Assembly: GCA_018292915.2 (NCBI GenBank)
Contig: JACVVK020000148.1
Span: 58,501-122,500, forward strand
DNA length: 64,000 bases
Reading direction: 5' to 3'
From: Batillaria attramentaria
Taxonomy: Eukaryota > Mollusca > Gastropoda > Batillariidae
Positions 1-12,176 of the stretch are shown here, piece after piece. How positions within the stretch are numbered: position 1 is the stretch's first letter; every line of letters starts with the position of its first letter. The notes beneath the pieces were generated by a model that did no database searches, was not told the DNA's origin, and saw only the letters and a list, made by a program, of their open reading frames with translations. A program made the translations under genes and the position numbers.

Positions 1-132
1 AAATGCATTTCTCTCATCTTCTTCTTCTTCCACAATAGATCATAAATGTGACTGTCTATGCGAAATGGCACTTAAATTTATTGACAAATTTGTCAGAAGT
101 TCAGTATACAATCCAAATATGAGTGTTCTCAC

Positions 133-790
133 ATGTATTTTCATGCCGCTGTCAACTGGGTAAGACCCTAGCAGAGATTCATCATTATCTAAGTTGCAGA
201 TGAATTTGTTGTCCTTGTCAAGCACACTCAGTTTCATTGTGGCAGCACTAGCACCTGTCACAAGCTCCAACTTCCCCTGTAACAAAAACAAAATAAGTAA
301 AATACCTGCACGCAAAAAGAAAAACTTTTAAAAATTCCATCAACAGGTAAAAGGTGTCTCCAGAATTCAAGCGCATTATGTGAGAAAATGGAGCTAGTAA
401 GCTCACCTCTTCTAGCTTCCTTTTGCCCTGTAATCTAGCTTTAGGCAGCCCTTGTTCCAGAGTATTCCTTCTTCCTTGGGTACATACGACTGAACACACG
501 AAACAGCAGCACACCCCCCCCCCCCAAGTATATATATTCAAGTCTGACTTAAATCATTGCGTCTGAAAATGCCTGCACTTACATCGATAGACAAGACATG
601 AGTGATCTGTAAAATGCCAGATGACCCGTAGAATGCTAGAAGCATAATCAATCGAACTTAGCAGACGAACCTTCAAAGCCGCGATCGTCAGATCCTTCGG
701 AAAATGCTTTTCAGTTCCGAACGAATTGATGTTACTGGTGACTGTAACGTTAAGGAAGCTTTCTGTAACGACTTGAATATTGCCCGACAT
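133..790 (-). CDS. TBCB: Tubulin folding cofactor B, exons 1-2 (5' part of gene; rest off window)
   Basis: TBCB is a cytosolic chaperone that binds alpha-tubulin and, with TBCE, folds or dissociates tubulin dimers. Two coding exons are visible on the minus strand. Exon 1 is 790-671 (40 codons, starts MSGNIQVV, donor GT at 670-669). Exon 2 is 276-133 (acceptor AG at 278-277, donor GT at 132-131) and starts in phase 0 with GKLELVTG. Together they encode the N-terminal ubiquitin-like domain of the family. The segments LTIAALK, LDNDESLLGSYPVD and MKIHV align in order with vertebrate TBCB LTIAEFK, LDQEDALLGSYPVD and RIHV. The C-terminal CAP-Gly exons should lie left of the window; positions 1-132 are intron. 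The gene is head-to-head with BIRC6, with 307 bp between the two start codons. The identification is confident; exon limits are read by eye. Confidence 0.88.
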
Positions 791-1097
791 TCTTGCAGTT
801 TTCCCCCCTAGTCTGAGATAAGAAATCTGACAAGTTTCTCGGGCTCCTGTCGTTCGGTTGACTCACGCAGTTGTGTTTACCGATCAACATACTCCCGAGC
901 GGAAGTTGCATGTGTGTCACGTGACCGAATACGTTCTGCATAGTTTTACTTCCAATAGATTGATATTTTTCAATCAGCACTAATGGCTGTTTACAATTGA
1001 CTAGAAATTTCTCACAATATCACAAGCTGTTATGACCAGTTACATAAAAAGTGGTAAAAGTAAACGTGACGTCACATTCGAGACGAGCTGTGGTAGC
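791..1097. promoter_or_regulatory. Compact divergent promoter interval between TBCB and BIRC6
   Basis: Both genes start outward from this 307 bp interval, so it must contain both promoters or one bidirectional promoter. Visible motifs are an ETS-like core GCGGAAGT at 899-906, a palindromic E-box GTCACGTGAC at 916-925 (the CLEAR/USF type), and a perfect CRE palindrome TGACGTCA at 1067-1074. No TATA box is evident near either start. ETS, CRE and E-box sites without TATA are typical of bidirectional housekeeping promoters. Function is inferred from motifs only. Confidence 0.5.
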
Positions 1098-4000
1098 ATG
1101 GCGGCCACTGAGAGACAGTGGTCTGTCAGAGAAGACGGATGCTTATTCATTGACAAAAACCTGCGAAGTGTTACTTACCATTCGTCCCTCAACTCCATAG
1201 TTCTTTCGTCAAAGGACCAGTCTATTACAGTTCTTGATGCCACCTCTGGGATTGTGCTGAAGAAATCTGACCTTTCCGGTGAGGACTTGGGCTTGATTAT
1301 GGCTGTTCTAAAAGCTGGCAACTGAAACTCCATGGTTTTGTCCAGAATTGTATTTGAGTGAACGGTCCTCGTCATTGCATTTGTGTCGTATGTTTTGTCA
1401 CGAACACTGTTTTTCCATTGTATAATTATGTAACCGTCTACAAGTACAGACTGAAAAGGACATACGTAATTGGTGCTAGTAATCTCTTGCTTATTGGTCG
1501 TGCACATTCCTGACGTGGAAAATATTTTTGTCACACCCCATGATGACTGAAAGAGAATCAATCGGGAAGTCGCAGATTTCGTGTTTGGTTTCATTATTCA
1601 TCAGACAGGAAGAGACTGTTCAGTGTATAAAGTGTAGTATACCTGCATGCACACAACTGTAAGTTACTGCTCTGCATGTAACAAGAAGCTAAACATGCGT
1701 CTGTTACAGTGTTAGTGTTCCTCAGGATAGTTCACACCCTTGGGCTGTATCGGAAGAACTATACCAACACAGCCACTTTCATTTAGTATAGTTTGCCCCC
1801 GTGTTTAGGTTTAGGGCCAGGTTACCTTGTGTACCTGGTGCAATCGCTGTGTTTAGATGGTCATTTACACAAGGTGCAAGTCACACAAGGGGGGCAAACT
1901 ATACCAACGCAGTGTTGGTGTTACGCTTGAAAATGCAGATTTATTAACAGAATAGGAGAATATACAGTATATGTCGGACAAAGCAATCTCATCTGTCATA
2001 TTTCTCATAGCCCAAATGACGAAGAAGTTTTGCCAGGCAGCGTGAACAAAATCCAGTTTTCTAAAAAGTGAACTCAGCACTCATCGCACAAAGCCTAGTG
2101 TCAATGGTTTCTGAGTCACCTGCTTTGTTTCTTTCACAGCTGTGTGGCAAAGCAAAGGCAATAAGTTGTGTAATCTGTTACATGTGTTACCTTTTACCTT
2201 TATTAGCTCCCTAAACAGGTAAACACACGCACGCACCAACACACACTGAAAAATTGGTTTGGGCATATTATATAAAGATATTTGGGCTGCCAGTTTTCAC
2301 GTGACTGGTATAGGGGTAGCCCAAACAGCTACTGGAGACCCTACACTTTGGGTCCTCTCTGATAAACATTTCAAGGTGTCTGTGATGACTTTGAATTATG
2401 TTGCAATTTGCTTGAACAGAGTGTAGTAATACTAGTGTGTGTAGTGTGCTTTCATTTGCTTTCAGTGCCAGCTGTCAGGTTATTGTTCATGTACAGTTCT
2501 TTGCACATCCAGACCAAAAACCGACGTTACTTTGACTTAAATCAGTGTCTAACTAGCTTTACTATAACTGTAGTATACTATTACCTATAGGCGTTTCACG
2601 ATACATACACACATGTGTATGTAAATCAGTAAATGTGCCTCACTTGTGGGCATTATCCTAATCAGTGATGAATCCCAGGAAAATCATATTCAGAATTCAT
2701 CAAGAGTGTGTTCATGAATACTGTTCAACAGTGTACCAGCATGTGCATGCATGCATTCATTGATCTAAAATTTTTTTTATCATAATACCGTGGTAGTTTG
2801 ACTCAGTCATATATCATGCCACATGAGTTGTTCACATACATGTATACCGGTACATGTATACTTGTAGCAGTACCCACTATTGCAGTGCTTACTAAGTTAC
2901 TCTGCAAACACTCGGACATGTTCTGCAGTAACACTAACAGGACACTGAGAATTAAAAAAAAAATGTTATTGAACTTACAAGGAGACATTCACTGACTTTC
3001 AGGTCAAAAGTGTGAGTCGCTACAATGTCTGTACCTGGCAGAGAAAGACCGCTGCATCTTCACCGACTGCCATGCACTGTCTGTCAGACGGGATCTGCGG
3101 GGGATCTTGCTGCTGGACACTGCTCTGCAGATCCCTGTTCACAGGGCCGAGGATGTCATCAAGCTGGAAATCCCTCTTGCAGAGGTATACATTGAATTGG
3201 AGGGGAGGGTGGGTGTGGGGCTGACTGGGAAAGGGGTGCTACTGGTATTGATATTAGTTTTACACTTAGAATATTTCCTGGAAGGGGCACTCATTTCTCC
3301 TGTGTTGCTGCACCTCATGGCTTGCTGAGAGTGAGATTATCTAGTTGAAATTCATTGAAGCTTGAACTTAGTTGAAGCAAATCCTTGGAAACGTTACACA
3401 TTTGGAGTTAGGTGGCACAATGTTACAGAATTTTACATTTTGGTATTACTACTACTATTGTACTGTACTGTTGTAATGCTGAGTGTCTTTATGTCTTGCT
3501 GTTCATTGTTATTTGGGTGCTGAGTTATCCTGTTATTATGAAATGTTGCTTAGGCAAGAAGGTGATCAGTTTTTAACTACACTACATTTGTCAACCTTGC
3601 AGGCACTACAGCTGATGAAAGCGCTGACGACTGTGGAGCTGACAGGCAGCGAGCACCTGGAGGATGTGGTCAAGGAGCTAGATCGTGGTATTGAGGCAGC
3701 TCGCCATGACACGGAAGGCAGCCATAAAACTGCTAAGGTATGATTACTATGAAGTACTGTTGTTTTTTTCTCTCCTTAAAAAAAAAAGGAAGGTATGCTG
3801 CATAGTAGAAGTAGTACAGGGAAAAAGACAGGATGGACCCAGTACATACTACATGTACACGGCACTGGTGCCTTAGGTATGCTGCGATTACAACTCAGGT
3901 TTTTCACTTGTAGTTGTATAGCCTACCTCATTGACATGATTGACCAATGATGGTGTGAATGGGGTGGCCCAGGGAAAGTGAGGGTTGGGGTGGGGGGGGG

Positions 4001-7000
4001 GGGGGCTCTCAGTGCAGCTGTGTAGGGTTCTGGAGGGGTCACATTCATCGATTCAGTTATGCCTTTTTTGCATTTCAAATTGGAGACTTTGACATGTAGG
4101 TGTTTGACACATGTGTGCCTGACAGTAACAGTTGCATTTGATACAAAAAAGACTGAATAATGTAAGATCTGCTGATACTGTAGATACAGGTGTACTCAGT
4201 TTTAATTCAAGCTTTTTGCAACAGCATTCTTCTGCTGTGTTGCAGTGGGCAACAGTGTGCCTGCAGCTGCGGCATGCTGCACTCAAATCGGTCTGCACAT
4301 CGCTGGTGTCCGAGATGAAGAGGACATCCCAGCAGGGTCCTGCGCTGCCTGTTGCAGCTGCGATTTCTGACCGTCTGTCACATCTCCTGCCATCGTCAAT
4401 CATTGAGGCGGGGCCAGGGCCTATAGACAGGTCGCTGATGTACAGTGAGGCTGCTCGCAGGCAGACATTTTCAAAGTGGCCACACATGGGATACAAGTGA
4501 GGACATAACTGCGCATTATGTAGTAGCAGTTTTAAAAAAAAAAATGAGGCAGCCTCTGAATCTCTATTCTCTTCCGCTGGAGTGTCCTTCTCTGTCTCCT
4601 GCTTGATTCTCTTGATTTATTTAAATTCATCTTTAATGTTCTTCCAACTGCAGGGAGGATAAAAAGCACTCACCCATCGCCAAATGCGAGGTGTTGTGTT
4701 GGCCGAACCAATCTTATGTTTCTCTTAGCCCAAATGTCTGCTGCCTTGTCTGCTGCATTTGTCTTACTGTGCACGGCAAAGCAGAAGCACGCACACATTG
4801 TGACGGAATAATTTGGTCTATCAGAAAAATATTCAGGCTTCTAGTTTTCACAATCACATGGCTGGTAGCCCAAATCACAAATGGCTACTGGGGTCCCTGC
4901 ACATTTAGTCCTCCCTGCAACGGCAGTTACTCAGGAGAAAGTTGTGCGTGTTACTTGTGTATGGTAGCGATTTAATCAGTTAATCAATTATAGTTATTCT
5001 GTTCCTTGCCACAGATGGGCACTGCCTGAACCGATGGCACAGGCAGGGTTCTACCATCAACCCAACTCACCCGGTGATGATCGTGCCATGTGCTTCACGT
5101 GCAACGTCTGCCTCGTCTGCTGGGAGCCTACTGATGAGCCATGGTATGGGATTCTGTCATTTTTGTTGTAAGGGTTTGGTGACACTGGGGGGACGACTGA
5201 GAGAGCGAGTGGAGTGTGTAGGAGGTTTTTTGAGTGCATAGATACAATTCTGAACTGAATTATTGTAAGGGTTAGTTGTGCATTGCTGTATGTATTGGAC
5301 TTCAAGAGACGTGTCATTTTTTAATTTTGTGTGTACAATCGTACAAGTAGTGGCTGACAAGTGATGTAATATTTTTTGTTTGTTCGAACAGGTCCGAGCA
5401 TGAAAGACATTCTCCACAGTGTCCGTACATCAAGGGGGAGTTCACGCAGAATGTGCCTCTGAGTGGTAAGTACAACACAAGAACAGTAATAACAACATGC
5501 ACACCCGAAAACACACCACGCACCCATTCCTGTTTTCAATTTTGTTTTTACTGAAAACGTTGCTTTTGGATTCATTCTGTTTGCTATGTAGTGGCAGTAT
5601 ATGTCCTGATTAGAAACAAGCATCACGTCAAGGGCTTGCAATTGTCAGCTTTTCAGCTGATTTCAGCTATATGGCAACCCCAGTTCTACGGGGAAAAAAA
5701 AGAGAAAAAAAAGGTTGTCGCTAAAAAAAAAAAATCTTTGCACCTTGTCTACTCTGAGAGTCAGAATGCACCAGACTGCACAGATTTTAGTCTCGTTTTT
5801 CACAATTTTCCAGGGGGAGCATGTCCCTAAACTCCCCTAGCACCAGTAGCAGTTTGTGCCTTTGGCGCTTTAGTCATTTCAGCTACCTTTTCTGTGGACT
5901 ATTGCAAGCCCTGAAGGCTGATGCAAAGAGGGAGTCTAAAAAGTAGAAATTCAGGGGTGTTTATTTGGCATCTGTGCAGGTATAATGGCCTGGTTATTTA
6001 TTTATTTATTTATTTTTTAATTACAGTTACATACGCCACACATCCAGCTCAGCTACATGGAGAAGTTCAGGACAAGGTATGTTGCTGTTGTTTAGTTTGC
6101 CAGTCTTGCACGTTGTATCTTATATTAGTAATAATGTGCTAGGGCCTAACTGAAGAGTCTGTTCATCCTAGCAGTAGCAGATTGCCAGGTTTTGCAAGCA
6201 TAGAAAGGGAATCCCAAGACTAAAGCCAGTATGAGGTGTACAGCTATGGCTGAGATTCACTTGTATTAGTAATAATGTGGCAAGGTCTAACTGAAGAGGG
6301 AAGGGTCTGTTCATCGTAGCAGATTGCCAGATTTTTGCAAGCATAGAAAGGGAATCCCAAGACTAAAGCCAGTATGAGGTGTACAGCTATGGCTGAGATT
6401 CACTTGTATTAGTAATAATGTGGCAATGTCTAACAGAAGAGGGAAGGGTCTGTTCATCGTAGCAGATTGCCAGATTTTTGCAAGCATAGAAAGGGAATCC
6501 CAAGACTAAAGCCAGTAATAATGGTGTTCAGCTGTGGCTGGGATTAACGTGCATTCATTTACATCGTCTGCACACACATTCCTGTAATAGGTACTTGGGG
6601 GGGGGGGGGGGGGCTGTCTTTCAGGGAACAAGTAACTCTCATCCACTAGATACTCTGGGCAGTGACTCCTGCAGTCCTTGTATGTGCTTTGGTATTTACA
6701 AATTTTCCTCAGCATGTGTAGTGTAACCAAGCTCTTTGTTCAAGGGATCAAGGGTTGTAGATAGTCTCTTTATATTTGTATAAGTCTGTGCAAGCACAGT
6801 TAGTGATGTAATGGGACAGGCTTTGATTTGTCTTGCCTAATTCCGCTATTGTGTTCTTACAGATTGCTTGCATTAGTACAACCTTTAACGAGGACTTTGT
6901 AGCAACCTCCACTCGAGATGGCAACATTGTGGTGTGGAACATTAGTCATCTACTACAGGTAAAAATTGTTACTCTTGTCGCATAGAGTTGATTGCTATTA

Positions 7001-10000
7001 GCTTTCTTGTATTAGATTAGAGGTTGCATTAAAAAAATCAAGATGTGTGCAAATCATTGAGAATTATGACATGTAAAACAAAGAGGTAAAGGTAATTGAT
7101 CCACTTTTTTAAAACTGTTAAGTCTTTTTTTTTTTTTTTTTTTCAGAAACACTGCACCTTCAACCTAGATTTAGCTGATGCTGTTGTGGCACTAAAAACT
7201 GGCCTGCAGATAGAAAGATCCAGACAAAAGGTCAAAGGGCATAACAAGGAATCAGCGAACACAGATCAAGAAATGTAAGTGTTATTTGATATTCCTGTGT
7301 TAACGTGCCGTTTGTGATTCTGTGCACATGTGATTCTGTGCACATAATAAAATTTATTCTGTTGTCTCTGTGGCGGGTGTTGCTGTATTCGGAAAAGTTT
7401 AAAAGAAGGACTTTAGTGATGCATTTTGATGTTTAGAATTTATGGGAATTTTGATGATCATAATGGTGACTGCCCAGTTGTGGTGCACATTAAAAACTCA
7501 CATGCGGTAAAGTGTGCTCACAGCGTCTGCTACAGAGCTGTAAAACTTTCCCCCATAGCGTTCACAGACTTCTTCATTTTGTTTTTCAGTGGTGTGTCAG
7601 AGGGCCAGAAGGGCCAGCTGCAATCATCAGACAACAAAGATGACCAGGATGCAGTTCAAGAAATTCTCTTGCATAATGATGTGGATGGTACGATGGGCTT
7701 AATTTGGTTTACCATGGTCTTTTTTTTTTTTTTTATTCCATGTGTTGCAATAAATTGTTTTGTTTTATTCGTGGATTTCTCTTTTTGAAGCTGATAAGCA
7801 AGGATTGCAAAAGTTCTAATGTAGTTCTGCAGTACACCGTTGCCATTTTAGTGTTATACTCTGTCGGTAAGTTTCTCTTCTGAAAGTGATTGCTGTTCTG
7901 TTGATCATGGTCATATAGTACGCAGTCTTTTGTTCATGCTTAACTCAGATTTGATTGCTTTCCATTATAAGGTGGATATTTCTACAACAAAAATGTCATT
8001 GCACTCACCTGTGTTATATGTTTCCGCTCTTTGCAGATGAAGTGGAGGAGGAAGGCAACCGGCCATCCAATGACTTAGTCGTGTCCTCGTTGTGCATTAT
8101 TGACTGGTCTTGCCGCAAGGATGTGGACTCGCTCGTCTCTGCAGCCTGCCTGTCTTCCAAGGGAGCGGGACCCGGTGACGTCACTCATCCATCCCTGGTG
8201 TGTGGTGTTTCATTGCTGAGGACAAAGTGTGCCAACATAGACGGTGGCAACAGTGGCGCCACCACGCAACTTGCCTCATCCTTGGACAGGCGCAGTGAGG
8301 TGGTGCAGCTCATGAACAGGGTGAACGAGGGCGTGAGGAATGAGGACCTGCGCATCATCACCGATCCCACATCCGGGGGCGGTGAGGAGGAGTTCGTGTT
8401 GCCGGAATCCACCCTCATTCCTCATCTCCTTGTTGTGTCCTTTGACAGGGACACGTCGAGAAGCTCACAGCGGCAGGGAAAGGGGAAGGAAGGCGGAAGT
8501 GGCGGGGACAGCTCGAAGGGGAAAGGGATCAGTCCCGGGGGTGAGGGGGGCAAGGCTGTGCAGATGAACAGCGTGATGCCCAATGACACTTGGTCCATGC
8601 TTCTGGAAAGCGACCCCTGGCTTGACCCCGATGTCCAGATTGTAGGCTTCACGCCCAGTCCGGTCATGCCCTCACCGCTCAAGGACGGACAGTCGTCAAA
8701 CGTTTCCAAGCCCGTTCCCATCCTGCAGAACGGCCCCAGTGACCTGTCGGGCTCCTTTGGCGGCATGTCGGGATTCGGCTCTGAAAGCTCCAGTCCGCAG
8801 TCACCGGGAATGCACATGCACTCTGACGTTCTGTCCGAGGTGAAAAGTAAGGAAGGGGATGGGCTTGATCACACAGTGGAAGATGAGGTCAGGCGACCTG
8901 GACTCGTGCTGCAGTGCATTCAGCTGCCGTCAGAATTCTGTAGCGAGAGCCTGGAGGTGCGGTCCATTCACCCGACCGTTGATCGTCACTGTGCCATTGT
9001 TGTGGTTGCGCCTCGCAGTGATTATATGTGTGATCATGAAACTGAGGCTCTCAGTGCCGATGTTCCAACGCCATTGGCAGAAGGGGCAGGCACCATCACT
9101 GGCAGCTCGGCGGTTTCCAAACCTGTAGACATAGTTCCTCAGCCATCCGGTGCATCTGACAAAGCCGCAAGCCCCGTGCATTCACCTGATGCCGAGTTGA
9201 ACGGTAGCAAAGCGAGTGGTAGCGTGATTCACGGAGGAGTGCTTGTGTACAGAATAAAAGGGTCCAGTGGTAGGACTGTACTGGAGGATACACCATGCAG
9301 GGTTCACAAGGTGTTTAACCCGGAACAAGTCATCCGTGACATTTTCGTCCTTCCACCCGAAGTGGCGGAACAAATGGATGAGGAAGATTCTGGCAATCGC
9401 CAGGTGTTGCTAGCATCTGCAGCTGCTCCTACGGAAGACTTTAACACTGTGGCCATCTCCAATGGGTTGGGTGCCATTGGGCAGGTGGCGCTGATTCTGG
9501 CCAATGGCAGTTTGGAGATCCTGAACCTTGCAGACTCCAAAGTGATTGCTCAGTTGACTCCTAGTGATGGTGATAGCTTCATCTCCGCCACATACTGTAC
9601 AGGTATGAAATTACAGTACTTATCATAGTTTTTTCCCCTGGCTTATGTATTGTCACTCATCCTGAAACTTTGCCTCAGTTTATAAGGAAGGAGATGGGAT
9701 GAGGGGTGTGTTTAAAGTTAAATGCCCCATTGCTACCATTTTTAGGCTGAAAGATCATTCTGGGCTGTTCTGATGGTGTCTAGCATCACACCACTAAGAT
9801 TATATAGTAAGAAACACGCACGCATACATGTATGCACAGATAGGTAGACAGATGCAGTGGCAAGTGCTACTATTCCAAAACAGAATGCTCCCTATATAAA
9901 GCCTTGTAATGGTAACATGTAATGGTTCTTTAAATTCAAGCACTTTTCATAAATATACTAGGTAAATGAAGAAATCTGTGAAATAAATTTGTGATTAGAG

Positions 10001-11805
10001 TGATTATTAGTTCTACCACAGACCCATCCTGTTACTCTGTGTAGTAAATCACTAAATGAGGGATAAACCAGTGGTAATACATCCGTATAAAGTTTGTGAG
10101 TGTTTCAGAATGCTGGCTTTACTTTAAAATGAAAAATAAAACTGGTCTTTATCTTTTGCTTCTGAATTTTCTACAGGTATAGAGCGGCTGTGCCTGTGTA
10201 CGTCAGGTGGGAAACTCAAGTTTTACCAGGTCAGTCAGCAGCAGTTGACAGAGTCGGGTCAGTCAAGCACACCGACAGAAGCGGCAACATCCAGAGGACC
10301 GACAGCTCAGGACATGGTGGACGGAAAGAAGGGCTCCACTGAAGATGACACAGCTGATATGGCCTCCAGCAAAATACCAGTTGGTAAGTGTGTGAGGCTA
10401 GTGGTTTTGCTGTGTGGATGGAGCCTGTGTGAGAAAAGCTTATTTAGGATTGCTGATAGTCCCCTTTGTTTGCACTTTATAGATAAAGTAAATTTGCATT
10501 CTGTCGTAGTGTTGTAGCATAGAGTGCATGGAGTAGAGCTGGTACCATACACTTTATTAAAACTCATCTTCATTTCTGATTATGGTAGGTTAAAGGCATG
10601 AAGTGTAATATGTCTTGAGGCATAATTATATATATATATAGCATTAGTTTGCTGGCTATGGTCAGTTAGAAATGCCACAGTAGTGTTGATGCTGTATCAG
10701 CAATGTGCAGATTTTACGCCCAGTTTTAACTGATGGTCCAGGTGTTTCCAGAACTGCTGTCATTTTTTTTTTCTCCTTTATTTTTAAACAGGAGGGGACT
10801 ACCTGGCAAATGGTCCCCTGGTTCCAGAGAGCCTGCTGGCACTACACAGCCTGGCACAGTTTGAAAACCTGATGCCACGTTTCACGGCCACCGTGCCACC
10901 CTGTTGGTCCGAGATTCAGCAGGAGCAGCAGCAGCGCCGCCATCCCCAGCACTTGCAGCAACAGGGCGAGGCTACTCAGCACACACGCACCTGGAAACTC
11001 ACTCAGAATGGGTGCGTATTACTTATTGTTTATTATTTACTGCAGCGTTTTTCACGTTTTTCTGTTTGGCTAAAATTATTTCTTATGTTTAAGACATGTT
11101 GCAGTGGAACTTTTCACCAGTGATCTCTTGCAATGTTTCTGAGCAGTTTATAATTCCCCTGCAACCTTGACTAAAAGCGTAGTGTAACTTCACCATAACT
11201 GTATAAGAATGGTGTGTTCTCTTCACTTTCAGATCCACATGGGATGATCACCTGTTCGAAATAGTGCTGCCCAAACCATGCTGCGTTGGACATGTGGACG
11301 TCAAGTTCACCCTACATCCGCTGTGTACCACAGCACCCAACATAGAGGTGGGTATATCATGTCTTTCGTCTTCCAGTGTGCAGCGGTTGAAGAAAAGAAA
11401 GAGAGGGAGAACCAGATGGAACAAAGTACAGTAGAAACTTTTTTGAGCGACCTTTCACGGGACCGAGCAAAAACGGTCGTGAACAACAACTGGTCGCCCA
11501 TACGGCAGTCAGTCACAATGGCGTCCGGACCCGGCCCTGCCCGGCCGGGAGCCGCGCATATCAACCATAGGGATCATTGCATAATAAGTACAGTGTGCAT
11601 GCGTGGATTTGACTCAGAAGCAGAGTTTGGTGTTTCTGTGGAGTCTTCCAATAATCAAGATTGTGCGGCTTTACCTAAATTTCAGCGACGGAAAACGTAA
11701 ACAGATTCGCTTGTGCCACCATGTTTTTAACCACTTCCGTTTCACATTGTCGCGCATGCGGTGTCGTGAACTTGTGTGACACGTTTAAATTTTACGGCGG
11801 GAAAC

Positions 11806-11863
<58 letters not shown>

Positions 11864-12116
11864 GCACAGCTTGCATGAACTGAGTGACAACCACGATTCT
11901 CATTGCTTCTCTTTATTCAGTTCTCAACACGACAGAAAAACATAAAAAGCAGGCGCCGTGCCAACGGTGCCAGTGCACACACACACACACACACACACGA
12001 CGTACACACACACACACACACACACACGACGTACACACACGCGCGCGCGCGACGACGATGTACGTTGACAGTCTGACAAAACACGTCAATCCTCTCTCTC
12101 TCTCACACACCCCGTG

Positions 12117-12176
<60 letters not shown>

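Larger units (their letters stand above)
1098..7687 (+). other. BIRC6: BIRC6 exons 1-10: N-terminal beta-propeller part and BIR domain
   Basis: Exons: 1098-1278, 3003-3184, 3603-3737, 4246-4496, 5015-5143, 5392-5465, 6027-6076, 6863-6958, 7147-7274, 7590-7687 (residues 1-441). Exon 1 matches the human segment around LRDGC, and exon 2 carries [12 protein letters not shown]. Exons 4-6 encode the BIR domain: [15 protein letters not shown] at about residues 231-245, then the zinc ligands in the canonical spacing C-x2-C-x16-H-x6-C, namely Cys276, Cys279, His296 and Cys303. Exon 8 ([19 protein letters not shown]) is a WD40-type blade strand. In published structures the BIR is inserted in the N-terminal propeller, and the order here agrees. 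Intron 1 (1279-3002) is the longest early intron and holds small inverted repeats described separately. Confidence 0.92.

Noticed and set aside
1032..1097. Upstream in-frame ATG for BIRC6 at 1032
   Set aside because: It would add 22 residues with no similarity to the family, has a weaker start context, and would place the CRE palindrome inside the coding sequence. Not excluded, but 1098 is preferred.
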